Source: a virus
Direction: 5' to 3' (one strand)
Length of the DNA stretch: 21,509 nt
Virus record (IMG/VR): IMGVR_UViG_3300021197_001219
Span: 1-21,509 of that record
Shown here piece by piece: positions 1 to 6,542 of the stretch (positions are counted from its first letter, which is position 1; the number at the start of each line of letters is the position of its first letter). The notes beneath the pieces are model-generated. The model did no database searches. It saw only the letters and a list, made by a program, of their open reading frames with translations, and was not told where the DNA came from. Position numbers and translations under genes: made by a program.

Positions 1-230
1 AATCTCAAAAGATGCTGCCAATCATTAACCAAATGAAGAACGCTGATTTGGTTCGTCAACAAGCCATTAATGCTTCTAACACCCAAAACTATAGGGCGAT
101 GGGTACTGTTGCTACTGCTGGCAAACTTGCACTTGGTGCTCAAGAACAAGCCGGTGCCAATCTTCGTACTGCAATGACTGCTAATCCTTATGCGAATAGC
201 ACCATGCAGGCTCCTTCCATTAGCTACTGA
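1..230 (+). CDS. small virion-type protein, 5' end possibly outside window
   Basis: The reading frame is open from the left edge (codons from position 3) to the stop at 228-230, so the protein may begin upstream. If it starts at the ATG at 12, it has 72 residues. That ATG is preceded by AAAAG, and the starts at 236 and 836 also follow AAG. The sequence is Ala/Gln/Asn-rich with no Cys and looks helical, with a short disordered tail ending in a Tyr. I do not recognise a family. It sits at the head of a run of closely packed small genes that look like virion components, and the next gene starts five bases after its stop. A structural or internal-virion role is inferred only from this position and composition. 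Confidence 0.55.
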   Translation, partial: SQKMLPIINQMKNADLVRQQAINASNTQNYRAMGTVATAGKLALGAQEQAGANLRTAMTANPYANSTMQAPSISY

Positions 231-235
231 GTAAG

Positions 236-817
236 ATGACACGTATTTCTGCTTATGCTTCTCCTTTGATAGGTCAAACTGTTGGCGGAGATATTGACCC
301 TGACATTTTGGCGCGTGCTTCCTTAATTCAACAAGGACAGCAAAACGGACTGCTTCCAGAAACGGGAAACCCAGAAGGCCCTATTTCTATTCAAGTCCAA
401 CCTTTTCAGGACTATCTAAATAGCACTAAATTAGATAATGGCACAGAGCCTGTACCTTCTGGTAGCGATCTTCCAGCTACTCCTGAAAGCCCTAAGCCGA
501 TGGACTTCTTTGATAAGTTCATGAAGTATCAACAAGATGCAAAGATGTATGAAAATAGCCCGGAAGTAATGAAGGCAAAAACTGATGAAGCCTTAAGGTT
601 AATGAATGCAATTGGTGATCGCCAACAGAAGTACGGTTTGCAATCACAATTAGTCGGCTTTGCTTTAAACAAACTGCCAGACATGATGTCTGCCGGTGCA
701 CGTAATCGTAATTACTACTTAGACCAACTGGTAAGCAAAGGACCAGCAATTAGTCAAGCAGCTTCAAGTATGTATACAGGAGCAGGTACTGGTAATTACT
801 TTGGCAGAGGAGTCTAG
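236..817 (+). CDS. hypothetical virion-type protein (193 aa)
   Basis: An intact 193-residue frame starts at ATG 236, five bases after the previous stop, with only a weak AAG upstream. Residues about 40-90 are rich in Pro, Ser and Glu and probably disordered. Residues about 90-150 are charged and helical (a Lys/Asp/Glu/Met-rich stretch suited to a coiled coil). The C-terminus is Gly/Ser/Tyr-rich. There is no signal peptide, no membrane segment and no Cys. I recognise no family. Context, in a tight co-directional series upstream of the terminase, suggests an internal virion or tail-associated protein, but nothing in the sequence proves this. The frame carries no competing overlapping gene; the antisense frame at 519-749 is a shadow. 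Confidence 0.8.
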   Translation: MTRISAYASPLIGQTVGGDIDPDILARASLIQQGQQNGLLPETGNPEGPISIQVQPFQDYLNSTKLDNGTEPVPSGSDLPATPESPKPMDFFDKFMKYQQDAKMYENSPEVMKAKTDEALRLMNAIGDRQQKYGLQSQLVGFALNKLPDMMSAGARNRNYYLDQLVSKGPAISQAASSMYTGAGTGNYFGRGV

Positions 818-835
818 TAGCTGTAAAATATTAAG

Positions 836-1333
836 ATGGCAGGCCTTAATTCCGCGCCCTCGTCTGTTGCCACTTCTTTTTTAAATCAGACTGCTGGAAC
901 CAATACTTCTCAGTTTTGGAACCCCAGCAATATGGCAAACACCTGGGGAATCCAAAACCCAACACCTACAACACAAACAGGAGGCAATATGGTATTTCCA
1001 TGGGCAGCTGCAGCAACCGTAGCAGCTCCAATCATTGGAGGGTTGTTTCAGAACAATGCGGAGGGTCAACGCCGAGAAGCTGGTAAAGAAGCTATTGGCT
1101 TACAGTCTGCTATGCAGCAAGACATGGCATTGGCTGGTTTTGGTGCACAGGAATTAACAAGAGATAATGATTACCAAAGGCAATACAGAGGCATGATTGA
1201 TTTGCTCGGCTTAAAAAATAGTCCGGGTTATATCGCTGACATGGGGAGACAAGCAGGCTTTGCTGGTTCTCTTGCTGGCCAATCACCGGCAACATTAGCT
1301 AGAGCAAATGCAATGTTTGGAGGTTTCGCATGA
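836..1333 (+). CDS. virion-type protein with one hydrophobic segment, possible internal/ejection protein
   Basis: The protein has 165 residues. A Ser/Thr/Asn-rich N-terminal tail of about 50 residues is followed by one hydrophobic segment (about residues 53-70, Phe-Pro-Trp then an Ala/Val run with Pro-Ile-Ile-Gly-Gly). A charged, Gln/Glu-rich helical region and a Gly/Ala-rich end come after it. One short hydrophobic stretch followed by amphipathic helices is the general plan of podovirus internal virion proteins such as T7 gp14, which enter the cell envelope during DNA delivery. That comparison is architectural, not a sequence match. The stop overlaps the next start (ATGA at 1330-1333), so translation of the two genes is probably coupled. 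No SD is evident before the ATG at 836. Confidence 0.8.
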   Translation: MAGLNSAPSSVATSFLNQTAGTNTSQFWNPSNMANTWGIQNPTPTTQTGGNMVFPWAAAATVAAPIIGGLFQNNAEGQRREAGKEAIGLQSAMQQDMALAGFGAQELTRDNDYQRQYRGMIDLLGLKNSPGYIADMGRQAGFAGSLAGQSPATLARANAMFGGFA

Positions 1334-1881
1334 TTTTCGGATTAGGCAGTTTATTTGGTGGTGGCAAATCTGCCCAAGCGCCTAAACAATTAGGTTATGA
1401 ACCTAATGCGGCCACAGAGTATTTGATGGACTACCTTCAAGACGGTAGTAAATTTTCATCAGCAAACGAAGAATTTCGTGATAGTTTAACTAGTACCTTG
1501 GGTCAAGATGTAGGACGAAATGTCGTACAAACCACATTTGCTCCGATGATGAGCAGGTTTGGCAACGAAGGAGAAATTGATTCTCTTTACAATGCTGCTC
1601 GCCTTGCAGGTGCAGCTGATAATCCTAATGAATTACGGAACTTTACTTCGCAATATCTTGCGATGACACCTGCTGGTCAAGAGCAAGACATGACTCCTTA
1701 CTACAATAATCAGTCTTACCTTGGACCAACAATTAGAAGGGAAGATGGAACTTATGGGGGACAGGATGTTTTCTTAGGTGATGAAGAAAAATATGCAGCA
1801 GCCGATGCAACCATGAATGCTGCCAATAAGGTAGCTTCAAATTACCTTGCTAAACTAGGTGCTAAAGGAGGCTTCTCATAA
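1330..1881 (+). CDS. hypothetical virion-type protein (183 aa)
   Basis: The start is well supported: GGAGG at 1319-1323 lies six bases before ATG 1330, and the ATG overlaps the previous stop. The N-terminus (residues 1-17) is Gly/Phe/Leu-rich, then Lys/Gln-rich, a pattern seen in small phage structural proteins. The rest is mixed and acidic, with an Asn/Gln/Tyr-rich middle, and the final 30 residues are Ala-rich and helical. There is no Cys, no obvious membrane segment and no catalytic motif. I do not recognise the family. The stop overlaps the next start (TAATG), and the SD of the next gene lies inside this gene's last codons. It was probably co-transcribed with its neighbours as a virion assembly cassette. 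Confidence 0.8.
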   Translation: MIFGLGSLFGGGKSAQAPKQLGYEPNAATEYLMDYLQDGSKFSSANEEFRDSLTSTLGQDVGRNVVQTTFAPMMSRFGNEGEIDSLYNAARLAGAADNPNELRNFTSQYLAMTPAGQEQDMTPYYNNQSYLGPTIRREDGTYGGQDVFLGDEEKYAAADATMNAANKVASNYLAKLGAKGGFS

Positions 1882-2633
1882 TGACAAAAGTAGGAAAGAG
1901 AAAGTATTTAGACTGGGCAGGTGATCGCGAATGTGGTACAGAAGCTAGAGCACTTGAGGTAGCACAACAGATTGGCATTACAAATGTAAATAGCCAGAAT
2001 GATGCTAACCAAATGAATGCGGAGTGTAGGAAGCAAAATAATGCCTCTGCACCTTCTCCTTCTCCTTCTCCTTCGCCAGAGCCTCTTGTAGAATCAGGCC
2101 CTACCTTTGTTGGTAGTAATGCAGATGGACAAGGCTTGACTGCCGCTGAGTTTGATCTGTACTCCCAACAAACAATGTTTGGGCTGCAGTCTGCACAGCA
2201 GTCGCAGGTCCAAGATTCTATTAATTCCACTTCGTTGGCAATTCAGAATCTTCAAAACGAAGCTAGTGCTTATGCGCAAGATTCAGAATCAGCACGTAAT
2301 GTTTATAGCGAAGACGCTTCCAGCTGGCGCACACAATATTCTGTTGATGCACAAGAACGATGGAATAAGTTTGATTCATCGATGGACTATAAGGCTACAA
2401 CTGATGCTCAAAAAATCAAAGGAGAATATGATGTTAGCCTTCGTAAAATTATGAATGCAGGTAATGAATCTGTAGCTAAAATTCAAGGTGAATACTCTAC
2501 AGCTAATACTCGTTTATCAGGTGAATATAGCTTAGCAGGCGAAAAAGTTCGTGGTGCTGCTTCTCGTGATGTAGCTCAACGCAACAAAGAAGCATCTATG
2601 TTCGGTAGCTTTCTTGGTGGTTTTTGGTCTTGA
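1881..2633 (+). CDS. coiled-coil virion-type protein with Pro-Ser repeat and hendecad-spaced GEY motifs
   Basis: The start at 1881 is supported by AAAGGAGG at 1864-1871, nine bases upstream, and by the TAATG overlap. Of 250 residues, 1-50 form a small basic-to-acidic head with two Cys (19 and 49). Residues 57-68 are a Ser-Pro repeat encoded by an imperfect CCTTCT repeat. Residues 90-240 are Ser/Ala/Gln/Glu-rich and helical. Within this helix, Gly-Glu-Tyr recurs at 181, 203 and 214, spacings of 22 and 11, the signature of a hendecad (11-residue) coiled coil. The C-terminus turns hydrophobic (Phe/Gly/Trp). This is the last gene before a 51-base gap. A tail or internal virion role is plausible, but no family is recognised. 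Confidence 0.82.
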   Translation: MTKVGKRKYLDWAGDRECGTEARALEVAQQIGITNVNSQNDANQMNAECRKQNNASAPSPSPSPSPEPLVESGPTFVGSNADGQGLTAAEFDLYSQQTMFGLQSAQQSQVQDSINSTSLAIQNLQNEASAYAQDSESARNVYSEDASSWRTQYSVDAQERWNKFDSSMDYKATTDAQKIKGEYDVSLRKIMNAGNESVAKIQGEYSTANTRLSGEYSLAGEKVRGAASRDVAQRNKEASMFGSFLGGFWS

Positions 2634-2660
2634 TTTAAGATGTAGTGTCAGTAGTATAAT
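2630..2660 (+). promoter_or_regulatory. possible sigma-70-type promoter
   Basis: TATAAT lies at 2655-2660, with TTGATT at 2630-2635 upstream. The spacer of 19 bases is longer than ideal. The -10 box overlaps a perfect inverted repeat AATTAA-TGTAG-TTAATT at 2658-2674 in the 51-base gap before the gene at 2685. The perfect -10 box in one of the few real gaps of the window is the main support; the -35 is weak. Confidence 0.35.
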
Positions 2661-2674
2661 TAATGTAGTTAATT
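2658..2674. repeat. inverted repeat, possible operator
   Basis: The repeat AATTAA and its exact complement TTAATT are separated by five bases (TGTAG). It overlaps the last three bases of the possible -10 box at 2655-2660, a position suited to a repressor or other regulator. It is not followed by a T-run, so it is unlikely to be a terminator. Confidence 0.35.
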
Positions 2675-2684
2675 CGTTTATACA

Positions 2685-2867
2685 ATGGCTAACGATCCAG
2701 GTGATTCCGGCTCCAATAATCAGGATGCAGCGGTTGACCTTACTACCTTCCAACAGCTTTTAGACAAGCTAGAAGGATCCAAGAAGCGTCAGCAGCGCCA
2801 GAAATCCGTAGAAGGTCGTCGTGACATCTACAGCCAAGGTCTTGCCTCAATGATGGGCAACTTCTAA
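2685..2867 (+). CDS. small hypothetical protein (60 aa)
   Basis: This 60-residue frame is the first gene after the 51-base gap and possible promoter. The N-terminal third is acidic and Asn/Ser-rich. The middle (about residues 20-45) is a charged amphipathic helix with a Lys/Arg/Gln cluster, and the C-terminus ends in Met-Gly-Asn-Phe. There is no SD before the ATG. No family is recognised. It lies immediately upstream of the genes leading to the terminase and is separated by 11 bases from the next frame. Small acidic/basic proteins in this position are common in phage genomes and mostly uncharacterised. Confidence 0.6.
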   Translation: MANDPGDSGSNNQDAAVDLTTFQQLLDKLEGSKKRQQRQKSVEGRRDIYSQGLASMMGNF

Positions 2868-2878
2868 AGAGTTGATCC

Positions 2879-3178
2879 ATGGTTGTAGGAGCACCTGACC
2901 CCAAACAAGGACAAGTAGGAATGACATCATCTACGCCTCAAAACGTTGACGATACTTATGCAGACGACGATTGGTTTGATCTAGACCAATACAAGAAAGC
3001 TGCACAAGTCGCTTACGATTTTTCCATTGGAAAGATGGAAAAGGGCGGTGAAGAAGAACGTGAAACCATTGGGAAAGGAGCTTTTGAACAACGCAAGTCA
3101 GCCGATCAGCAGCAAGAGTTCAGCGAAAAAGACGAAGCCAGGGATTACCGCCAGGCGCAAAAGGGATATCGATTCTGA
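2879..3178 (+). CDS. small acidic pre-terminase protein (99 aa)
   Basis: The frame starts at ATG 2879. An in-frame ATG at 2921, with AGGA upstream, is an alternative start that gives 85 residues. Residues 22-40 are very acidic with aromatic residues (Asp-Asp-Asp-Trp-Phe). The C-terminal half is a highly charged Glu/Lys/Arg/Gln helix. The TGA stop at 3176-3178 lies inside the longer frame 3027-3677, which is +1 relative to this one. The last codons follow AAGGGA-TAT, a context reminiscent of the prfB frameshift site. It could therefore be either a free small protein or the N-terminal part of a frameshift product. No family is recognised. Confidence 0.6.
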   Translation: MVVGAPDPKQGQVGMTSSTPQNVDDTYADDDWFDLDQYKKAAQVAYDFSIGKMEKGGEEERETIGKGAFEQRKSADQQQEFSEKDEARDYRQAQKGYRF

Positions 3179-3677
3179 TATCAACGTCAAAGTTTTTGAA
3201 CATTGGCTAGATAATTTAGATAGTGCATCGAGAGAGTCTTTTTCTGCTTTTGCAGAAGAGACTTTTTCTCCTATCCAGGTTTATCTATACGCCAAATTCC
3301 TGGGGTATGAAAGCAGCATTATTGCTGTGGATCATTGGGTAGCAGTTGCCTATCCAAAGCCTGATCATTATCGAGTGCTGTTGCATGAGATTAATGAGAT
3401 GCAAGAAGACATCCGTAAACTCAGGGAAGACATTGAGAATACTGCGGTCAAGCGTGATGCTGGTGTAGCACGTATTGCACAGATGCAGAAAGAGCTTAGA
3501 GGCACCATTGCTCAAGTTGATTCTTTTGTATCTTCTAAAGACAGAAAAGGTTTGTTGATGGCCGGAGCAGACCGTGCCTTGCGTGAGCTGGCCTCTGTGT
3601 TTAAAGATGACCCTATCGAAGGCCCCTTACAAGAAGCATCAATGTCTGTATGGGCTAGAATTCAGTTTGAAGAATAG
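3027..3677 (+). CDS. coiled-coil protein upstream of terminase, candidate small terminase subunit; start uncertain
   Basis: The open frame from ATG 3027 gives 216 residues, but the first 50 overlap the acidic gene 2879-3178 out of frame and look like a basic shadow of it. The convincing protein begins near 3177-3180 (Asp-Ile-Asn-Val-Lys-Val-Phe). It has an N-terminal helical, aromatic-rich region, then a long coiled coil (about residues 115-160 of the full frame, heptads rich in Glu/Ile/Arg) and an amphipathic C-terminus. There is no ATG, GTG or TTG between 3090 and 3180 in frame. Translation may start upstream at 3027 or at TTG 3084 (preceded by AAAGGAG only three bases away), use a non-canonical codon, or arise by +1 frameshifting. 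A DNA-binding head plus coiled coil just upstream of TerL is the usual plan of TerS, but the family match is not certain. Confidence 0.55.
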   Translation: MERWKRAVKKNVKPLGKELLNNASQPISSKSSAKKTKPGITARRKRDIDSDINVKVFEHWLDNLDSASRESFSAFAEETFSPIQVYLYAKFLGYESSIIAVDHWVAVAYPKPDHYRVLLHEINEMQEDIRKLREDIENTAVKRDAGVARIAQMQKELRGTIAQVDSFVSSKDRKGLLMAGADRALRELASVFKDDPIEGPLQEASMSVWARIQFEE

Positions 3678-3686
3678 GTTTATTTA

Positions 3687-3872
3687 GTGGAAGAATCTGC
3701 TGGCCCATCTGTAGAATCTTCGTTCACGCATAAGTCGATGAACAATATTTTGCAGGCCTTAGATCGTAACCGCCGAGTCAGTCCTGGCTTCAATAACTTC
3801 CGCCCAGTGGATGAAACACCACAGGGAGGTAACCCATATCCCGATCAACCCTTAGCAGGGAAGTATATGTAA
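3687..3872 (+). CDS. small hypothetical protein (61 aa, GTG start)
   Basis: The frame starts with GTG at 3687, nine bases after the previous stop, and has 61 residues. It is Ser/Asn/Pro-rich with a short helix (about residues 15-28). The last residues read Ala-Gly-Lys-Tyr-Met, and the small gene at 6826 begins with a similar Leu-Ala-Gly-Lys-Tyr. The stop overlaps the next ATG (TAATG at 3870-3874). There is no SD. No family is known to me. The close packing and coupling to the next gene support it being real, but a 61-codon frame with a GTG start deserves caution. Confidence 0.5.
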   Translation: MEESAGPSVESSFTHKSMNNILQALDRNRRVSPGFNNFRPVDETPQGGNPYPDQPLAGKYM

Positions 3873-4027
3873 TGGCTAAGAAAAAAATGCCTCCCCAGTT
3901 GGTGGAGTATTACAAAAAGAAAACAGGTGGTAAAGACGGAGATGAGGCTGAGAAATCAGCAGAGAAGGGATTGAAAGCTGCTAAGGCAGCTAAAAAGCAT
4001 AAAGATTGTAACTGCAAAGACAAGTAA
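3872..4027 (+). CDS. Lys-rich small basic protein (51 aa)
   Basis: The gene is 52 codons including the stop, and starts in a TAATG overlap with the previous gene. Lys makes up close to a third of the residues. The tail has an Ala/Lys helix followed by a Cys-Asn-Cys motif. The Lys-Ala-Ala-x-Ala-Ala-Lys-Lys tail recurs in the 94- and 69-residue proteins at 6542 and 6996, so the three form a set of related small basic proteins. Such charge suggests nucleic-acid binding or a condensing role in the virion, but this is inference. It directly precedes the large terminase, with a 30-base gap that contains a 7-bp hairpin. Confidence 0.62.
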   Translation: MAKKKMPPQLVEYYKKKTGGKDGDEAEKSAEKGLKAAKAAKKHKDCNCKDK

Positions 4028-4044
4028 GTTACTATTTAGTAACT
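4027..4044 (+). other. hairpin between small basic gene and large terminase
   Basis: AGTTACT and AGTAACT are exact complements separated by a four-base ATTT loop. The hairpin starts at the last base of the preceding stop codon and ends 13 bases before the GTG of the terminase. No T-run follows, so it is not a normal terminator. It may be an RNA processing or translation-tuning element. Confidence 0.4.
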
Positions 4045-4057
4045 ACTAGGTCTGCTT

Positions 4058-5584
4058 GTGCCTTCTCATCTTCACTTAGCTTATCGACGTAATGCAAAGG
4101 CTGCTGCAGCAAACCATCGCATACGCAAGACTGATCAAGAAGAACTGTACGAAAAAGCAAGAGAAGACTTTGGTTTCTTTTGTGAGTATGTTGCTGATAA
4201 AGCTCCAGCAGAACACCATAAGTATTGGAACCAGCAGTTGGTTACCAATGAAAGTAGTTCATGCCTAACAAAAATTGCTGGACCCAATATTGACCTATTG
4301 GGGCCGCGTGGATCAGCTAAAAGTACAGTCCTAGGTTTATACACTGCCTGGGCCATTGGTGTACATACCACAGCCAAGAAGCCTCTACAAATTCTTTACC
4401 TCAGTTATACCGTTGATATTGCAAGATCTAAATCAGCCACGATCAAACGGATCATTGAATCTAAAAGATATCAGAATGTATTCCCTACCGTTAAGCTGCT
4501 CAAAAACGTTACTAGCAACGAGTACTGGTCCATCGACCACAAGTTTGCTGGTATTGATACAACTGGTGAAGAACAGTTTACTTTATGCGCCGCTGGTCTT
4601 AAAGGATCGGTGACTTCAAAACGATCTCACCTTGTCATCATTGATGACCCTGTGAAATCTGCTGCAGATATTGGCAACCCAGACATCCGCAAGATGATGC
4701 AGGATAACTGGAATGCAGTGATTGCTCCCACGATGTTTGAAGGCGGCCGTGCGATATGCCTGGGGACACGATTCCGTCATGACGATATCCATGCGACAAC
4801 GTTCTGCCCACAGAACAATTGGATGCAGATCGTCCTATCAGCGATCTTAAATAACGAGGAGACAGGCGAAGAAGAGTCATACTGGCCAGACATGTGGTCA
4901 TTAGATTACCTAAAAGAAAAGAAAAGGCAAGCACCGATTGCGTTCTCTTTTCAGTACATGAATCAGATTGTCAGACAGAACGAACTGTCATTGGCACCTG
5001 AACTACTGGTTAAAGCAGAGATTGCGACAGAATTTGATTGTCTTGGTATTGGCGTTGACTTGTCTGCTGGAATCAAAGAGAAAAATGATTACACAGTAAT
5101 GGTGTTAGGCGGGAAGATTGGTAACAAAATTCATATTATTGACTATAGAAGAATCCGTGTAATGGGTAATCTAGAGAAACTTGATGCAATGAAAGAGCTT
5201 CTTAATGACTGGTCAATCGTTGGCCGTCAAGATGACGGCTTGTATTTCCCCACTTTCTCTACATGTGATATCTGGTCTGAAGCAGTTCAGTATCAAGCAT
5301 CACTAGAAGCAGATTTTAAACGAGTCTGCTTGGAACAAGAAGACTTATACAATCTTATTTGGCATCCAGTCAAAGGATTCCGTGCAGATAAACTTGCACG
5401 TTTCAGAGGTATAATGGGTATGTTTGAAGATCACAAAATCATCTTCAATCGTTACAGAAATTTTACTACGATGTTTGAAGAGCTAACTAATTTTGGTGTT
5501 AGTTCGCACGACGACTGTGTTGATGCATTGGTATGGCTTGTTAACGGTTTGATGAAACGAGGAAAACTGCAACTGGATTATTAA
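4058..5584 (+). CDS. terL: terminase large subunit (TerL)
   Basis: This is the packaging motor: an ATPase that pumps DNA into the procapsid through the portal, and a nuclease that cuts concatemers. Residues 82-89 (GPRGSAKS) are the Walker A loop. Residues 192-197 (LVIIDD) are Walker B with the catalytic acid. CLGTRF at 234-239 matches the coupling motif III. The C-terminal nuclease has the expected acidic residues: Asp334 in GVDLS, Asp404 and the DD at 485-486 within DDCVDA. The length of 508 residues is ordinary for the family. It starts with GTG and has no clear SD. The 13 residues after the start include His-Leu-His and an Arg/Asn/Lys-rich stretch, so a slightly later start is possible. 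The stop overlaps the next start (TAATG). Confidence 0.97.
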   Translation: MPSHLHLAYRRNAKAAAANHRIRKTDQEELYEKAREDFGFFCEYVADKAPAEHHKYWNQQLVTNESSSCLTKIAGPNIDLLGPRGSAKSTVLGLYTAWAIGVHTTAKKPLQILYLSYTVDIARSKSATIKRIIESKRYQNVFPTVKLLKNVTSNEYWSIDHKFAGIDTTGEEQFTLCAAGLKGSVTSKRSHLVIIDDPVKSAADIGNPDIRKMMQDNWNAVIAPTMFEGGRAICLGTRFRHDDIHATTFCPQNNWMQIVLSAILNNEETGEEESYWPDMWSLDYLKEKKRQAPIAFSFQYMNQIVRQNELSLAPELLVKAEIATEFDCLGIGVDLSAGIKEKNDYTVMVLGGKIGNKIHIIDYRRIRVMGNLEKLDAMKELLNDWSIVGRQDDGLYFPTFSTCDIWSEAVQYQASLEADFKRVCLEQEDLYNLIWHPVKGFRADKLARFRGIMGMFEDHKIIFNRYRNFTTMFEELTNFGVSSHDDCVDALVWLVNGLMKRGKLQLDY

Positions 5585-5808
5585 TGGAGCATTTAGTAGC
5601 TGTTGTTATTGCAGGCATTACAGGCATCGGCTGGGGTACAGGAAAACTCTTTAGTAGACTTCGTACCCTAGAAGATCGCATTGATCGCTTACCAATCGAA
5701 TACGTTTTGAAACAAGATTATATTCGTGAGATGCAACGCACAAATGATGAGTTTAGCGAAATCAATAATAAGCTTGATAAACTTGTGGAAAAGATCTTGT
5801 CCAAATGA
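5584..5808 (+). CDS. small membrane-anchored coiled-coil protein (74 aa), lysis-type candidate
   Basis: Residues 4-18 are hydrophobic and Gly-rich (Val-Ala-Val-Val-Ile-Ala-Gly-Ile), enough for one N-terminal membrane anchor. A Gly-Lys-Leu-Phe-Ser turn and then a continuous charged helix (about 25-74) with heptad Leu/Ile spacing follow. One N-terminal anchor plus a coiled coil is the layout of inner-membrane spanins and of some small holin-like proteins. At 74 residues it would be very short for a spanin, and no partner is visible, so a lysis role is only a guess. It is translationally coupled to TerL (TAATG) and to the following AbrB-like gene (ATGA). Confidence 0.7.
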   Translation: MEHLVAVVIAGITGIGWGTGKLFSRLRTLEDRIDRLPIEYVLKQDYIREMQRTNDEFSEINNKLDKLVEKILSK

Positions 5809-5984
5809 GCTACTACGTAGAGCTTCTTGAAGATAACAATGGTGATTTGGTCATGCAAATCCCTGAAGAAGTAATGGAAACTTTCGGTTGGGAACCAGGC
5901 CAGCTTCTTACTTGGGATTTAAAAGGAGACGGGATTATCCTTCAAAGATTAAATGGGGAAGGAGGATTTGAACCCTTAGAATAA
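5805..5984 (+). CDS. AbrB/MazE-like small protein (59 aa)
   Basis: The gene overlaps the previous stop by four bases (ATGA). The protein has 59 residues. The middle reads Gly-Asp-Leu-x-Met-Gln-Ile-Pro-Glu-Glu-Val-Met-Glu-Thr-Phe-Gly-Trp-x-Pro-Gly-Gln. This is the swapped-hairpin AbrB/SpoVT/MazE pattern: a strand, IP-x-E, a helix, then GW-x-x-G-D/Q and two strands. Proteins of this fold are DNA-binding regulators or antitoxins. No toxin gene lies next to it; the neighbour on each side is a coiled-coil membrane protein and a Gly-rich protein. I recall similar small proteins in marine phage genomes, so it may be a regulator of late genes. The assignment is by motif only. Confidence 0.72.
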   Translation: MSYYVELLEDNNGDLVMQIPEEVMETFGWEPGQLLTWDLKGDGIILQRLNGEGGFEPLE

Positions 5985-6002
5985 TAAAAAGCTTTACTAG
6001 AT

Positions 6003-6542
6003 ATGATTGGTGGATTAGCAGGACGAGCACTTTCCACTCAAGGTGGCTTTATGGGAAATTCTGGCGGATTAGCTGGCCAGTATCCTTTAGGTCTTCTTGG
6101 TCAGATCGGCGGTATTAATGAGCAGTTATCCCCACAAGAAGGAGGTAATCCGTTCGGAATAGGCGGCTTGGTAGGACAGATGCTTCCTCCTATTGATCCT
6201 GCTTCTCATCGCAATCAGATGAGACAAAAGAAAATCTATGACAAAGGGCGTGGCACAGATAATCCAAACGAAGCAGATACTTTTCTTCGTAGGACTGGTG
6301 CTCAGCTTCCACCATTAGCCCAAGGTTTACCCAATGGAGAACAGGGACCATCACAAGGCCCTAATACTCCTGTAAGAAATTATCCAGGCATGGGTTACGG
6401 ACCAGTTGGCCCAATGGGTGGCGGGTTGCCTCCTACACCAATGGCCAGTATGTATGGCGGTCCTCAGATGGGACAAGCTGGTGGCTTACTTGGCAATGCC
6501 AACTTCTTTAATGATCCAATGACAATCAAACGTGTAAGCTGA
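6003..6542 (+). CDS. Gly/Pro-rich low-complexity virion-type protein (179 aa)
   Basis: The 179 residues are dominated by Gly, Pro, Gln and Met. The N-terminus has repeated Gly-Gly-Leu-Ala-Gly/Gly-Gly-Leu-Val-Gly units, and the C-terminal half has many Gly-Pro-Met-Gly steps. Only residues about 65-95 are charged and normal (Arg/Gln/Lys/Tyr/Asp). There is no transmembrane helix, no Cys and no catalytic motif. The composition suggests a disordered or loosely packed structural protein. Its stop overlaps the next start (TGATG). No family is recognised. The 18 bases before the ATG contain no clear SD. The start was chosen because it is the first ATG after the previous stop and the protein shows the same character throughout. 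Confidence 0.7.
   Translation: MIGGLAGRALSTQGGFMGNSGGLAGQYPLGLLGQIGGINEQLSPQEGGNPFGIGGLVGQMLPPIDPASHRNQMRQKKIYDKGRGTDNPNEADTFLRRTGAQLPPLAQGLPNGEQGPSQGPNTPVRNYPGMGYGPVGPMGGGLPPTPMASMYGGPQMGQAGGLLGNANFFNDPMTIKRVS

Noticed and set aside
1862-2230. Antisense open frame of 122 codons
   Set aside because: It is opposite the well-supported 1881-2633 gene (strong SD, TAATG). Its Glu/Gly repeat is just the complement of the Ser-Pro repeat.
2152-2454. Plus-strand 100-codon frame inside the 1881-2633 gene
   Set aside because: Full overlap with a supported gene, no SD, and an unnatural Lys/Leu/Ile/Arg mixture. It is a shadow frame.
2532-2753. Antisense 73-codon frame across the 2634-2684 gap
   Set aside because: It overlaps the ends of two plus-strand genes, has no SD and has an Ile/Thr/Leu-rich composition typical of a reverse shadow.
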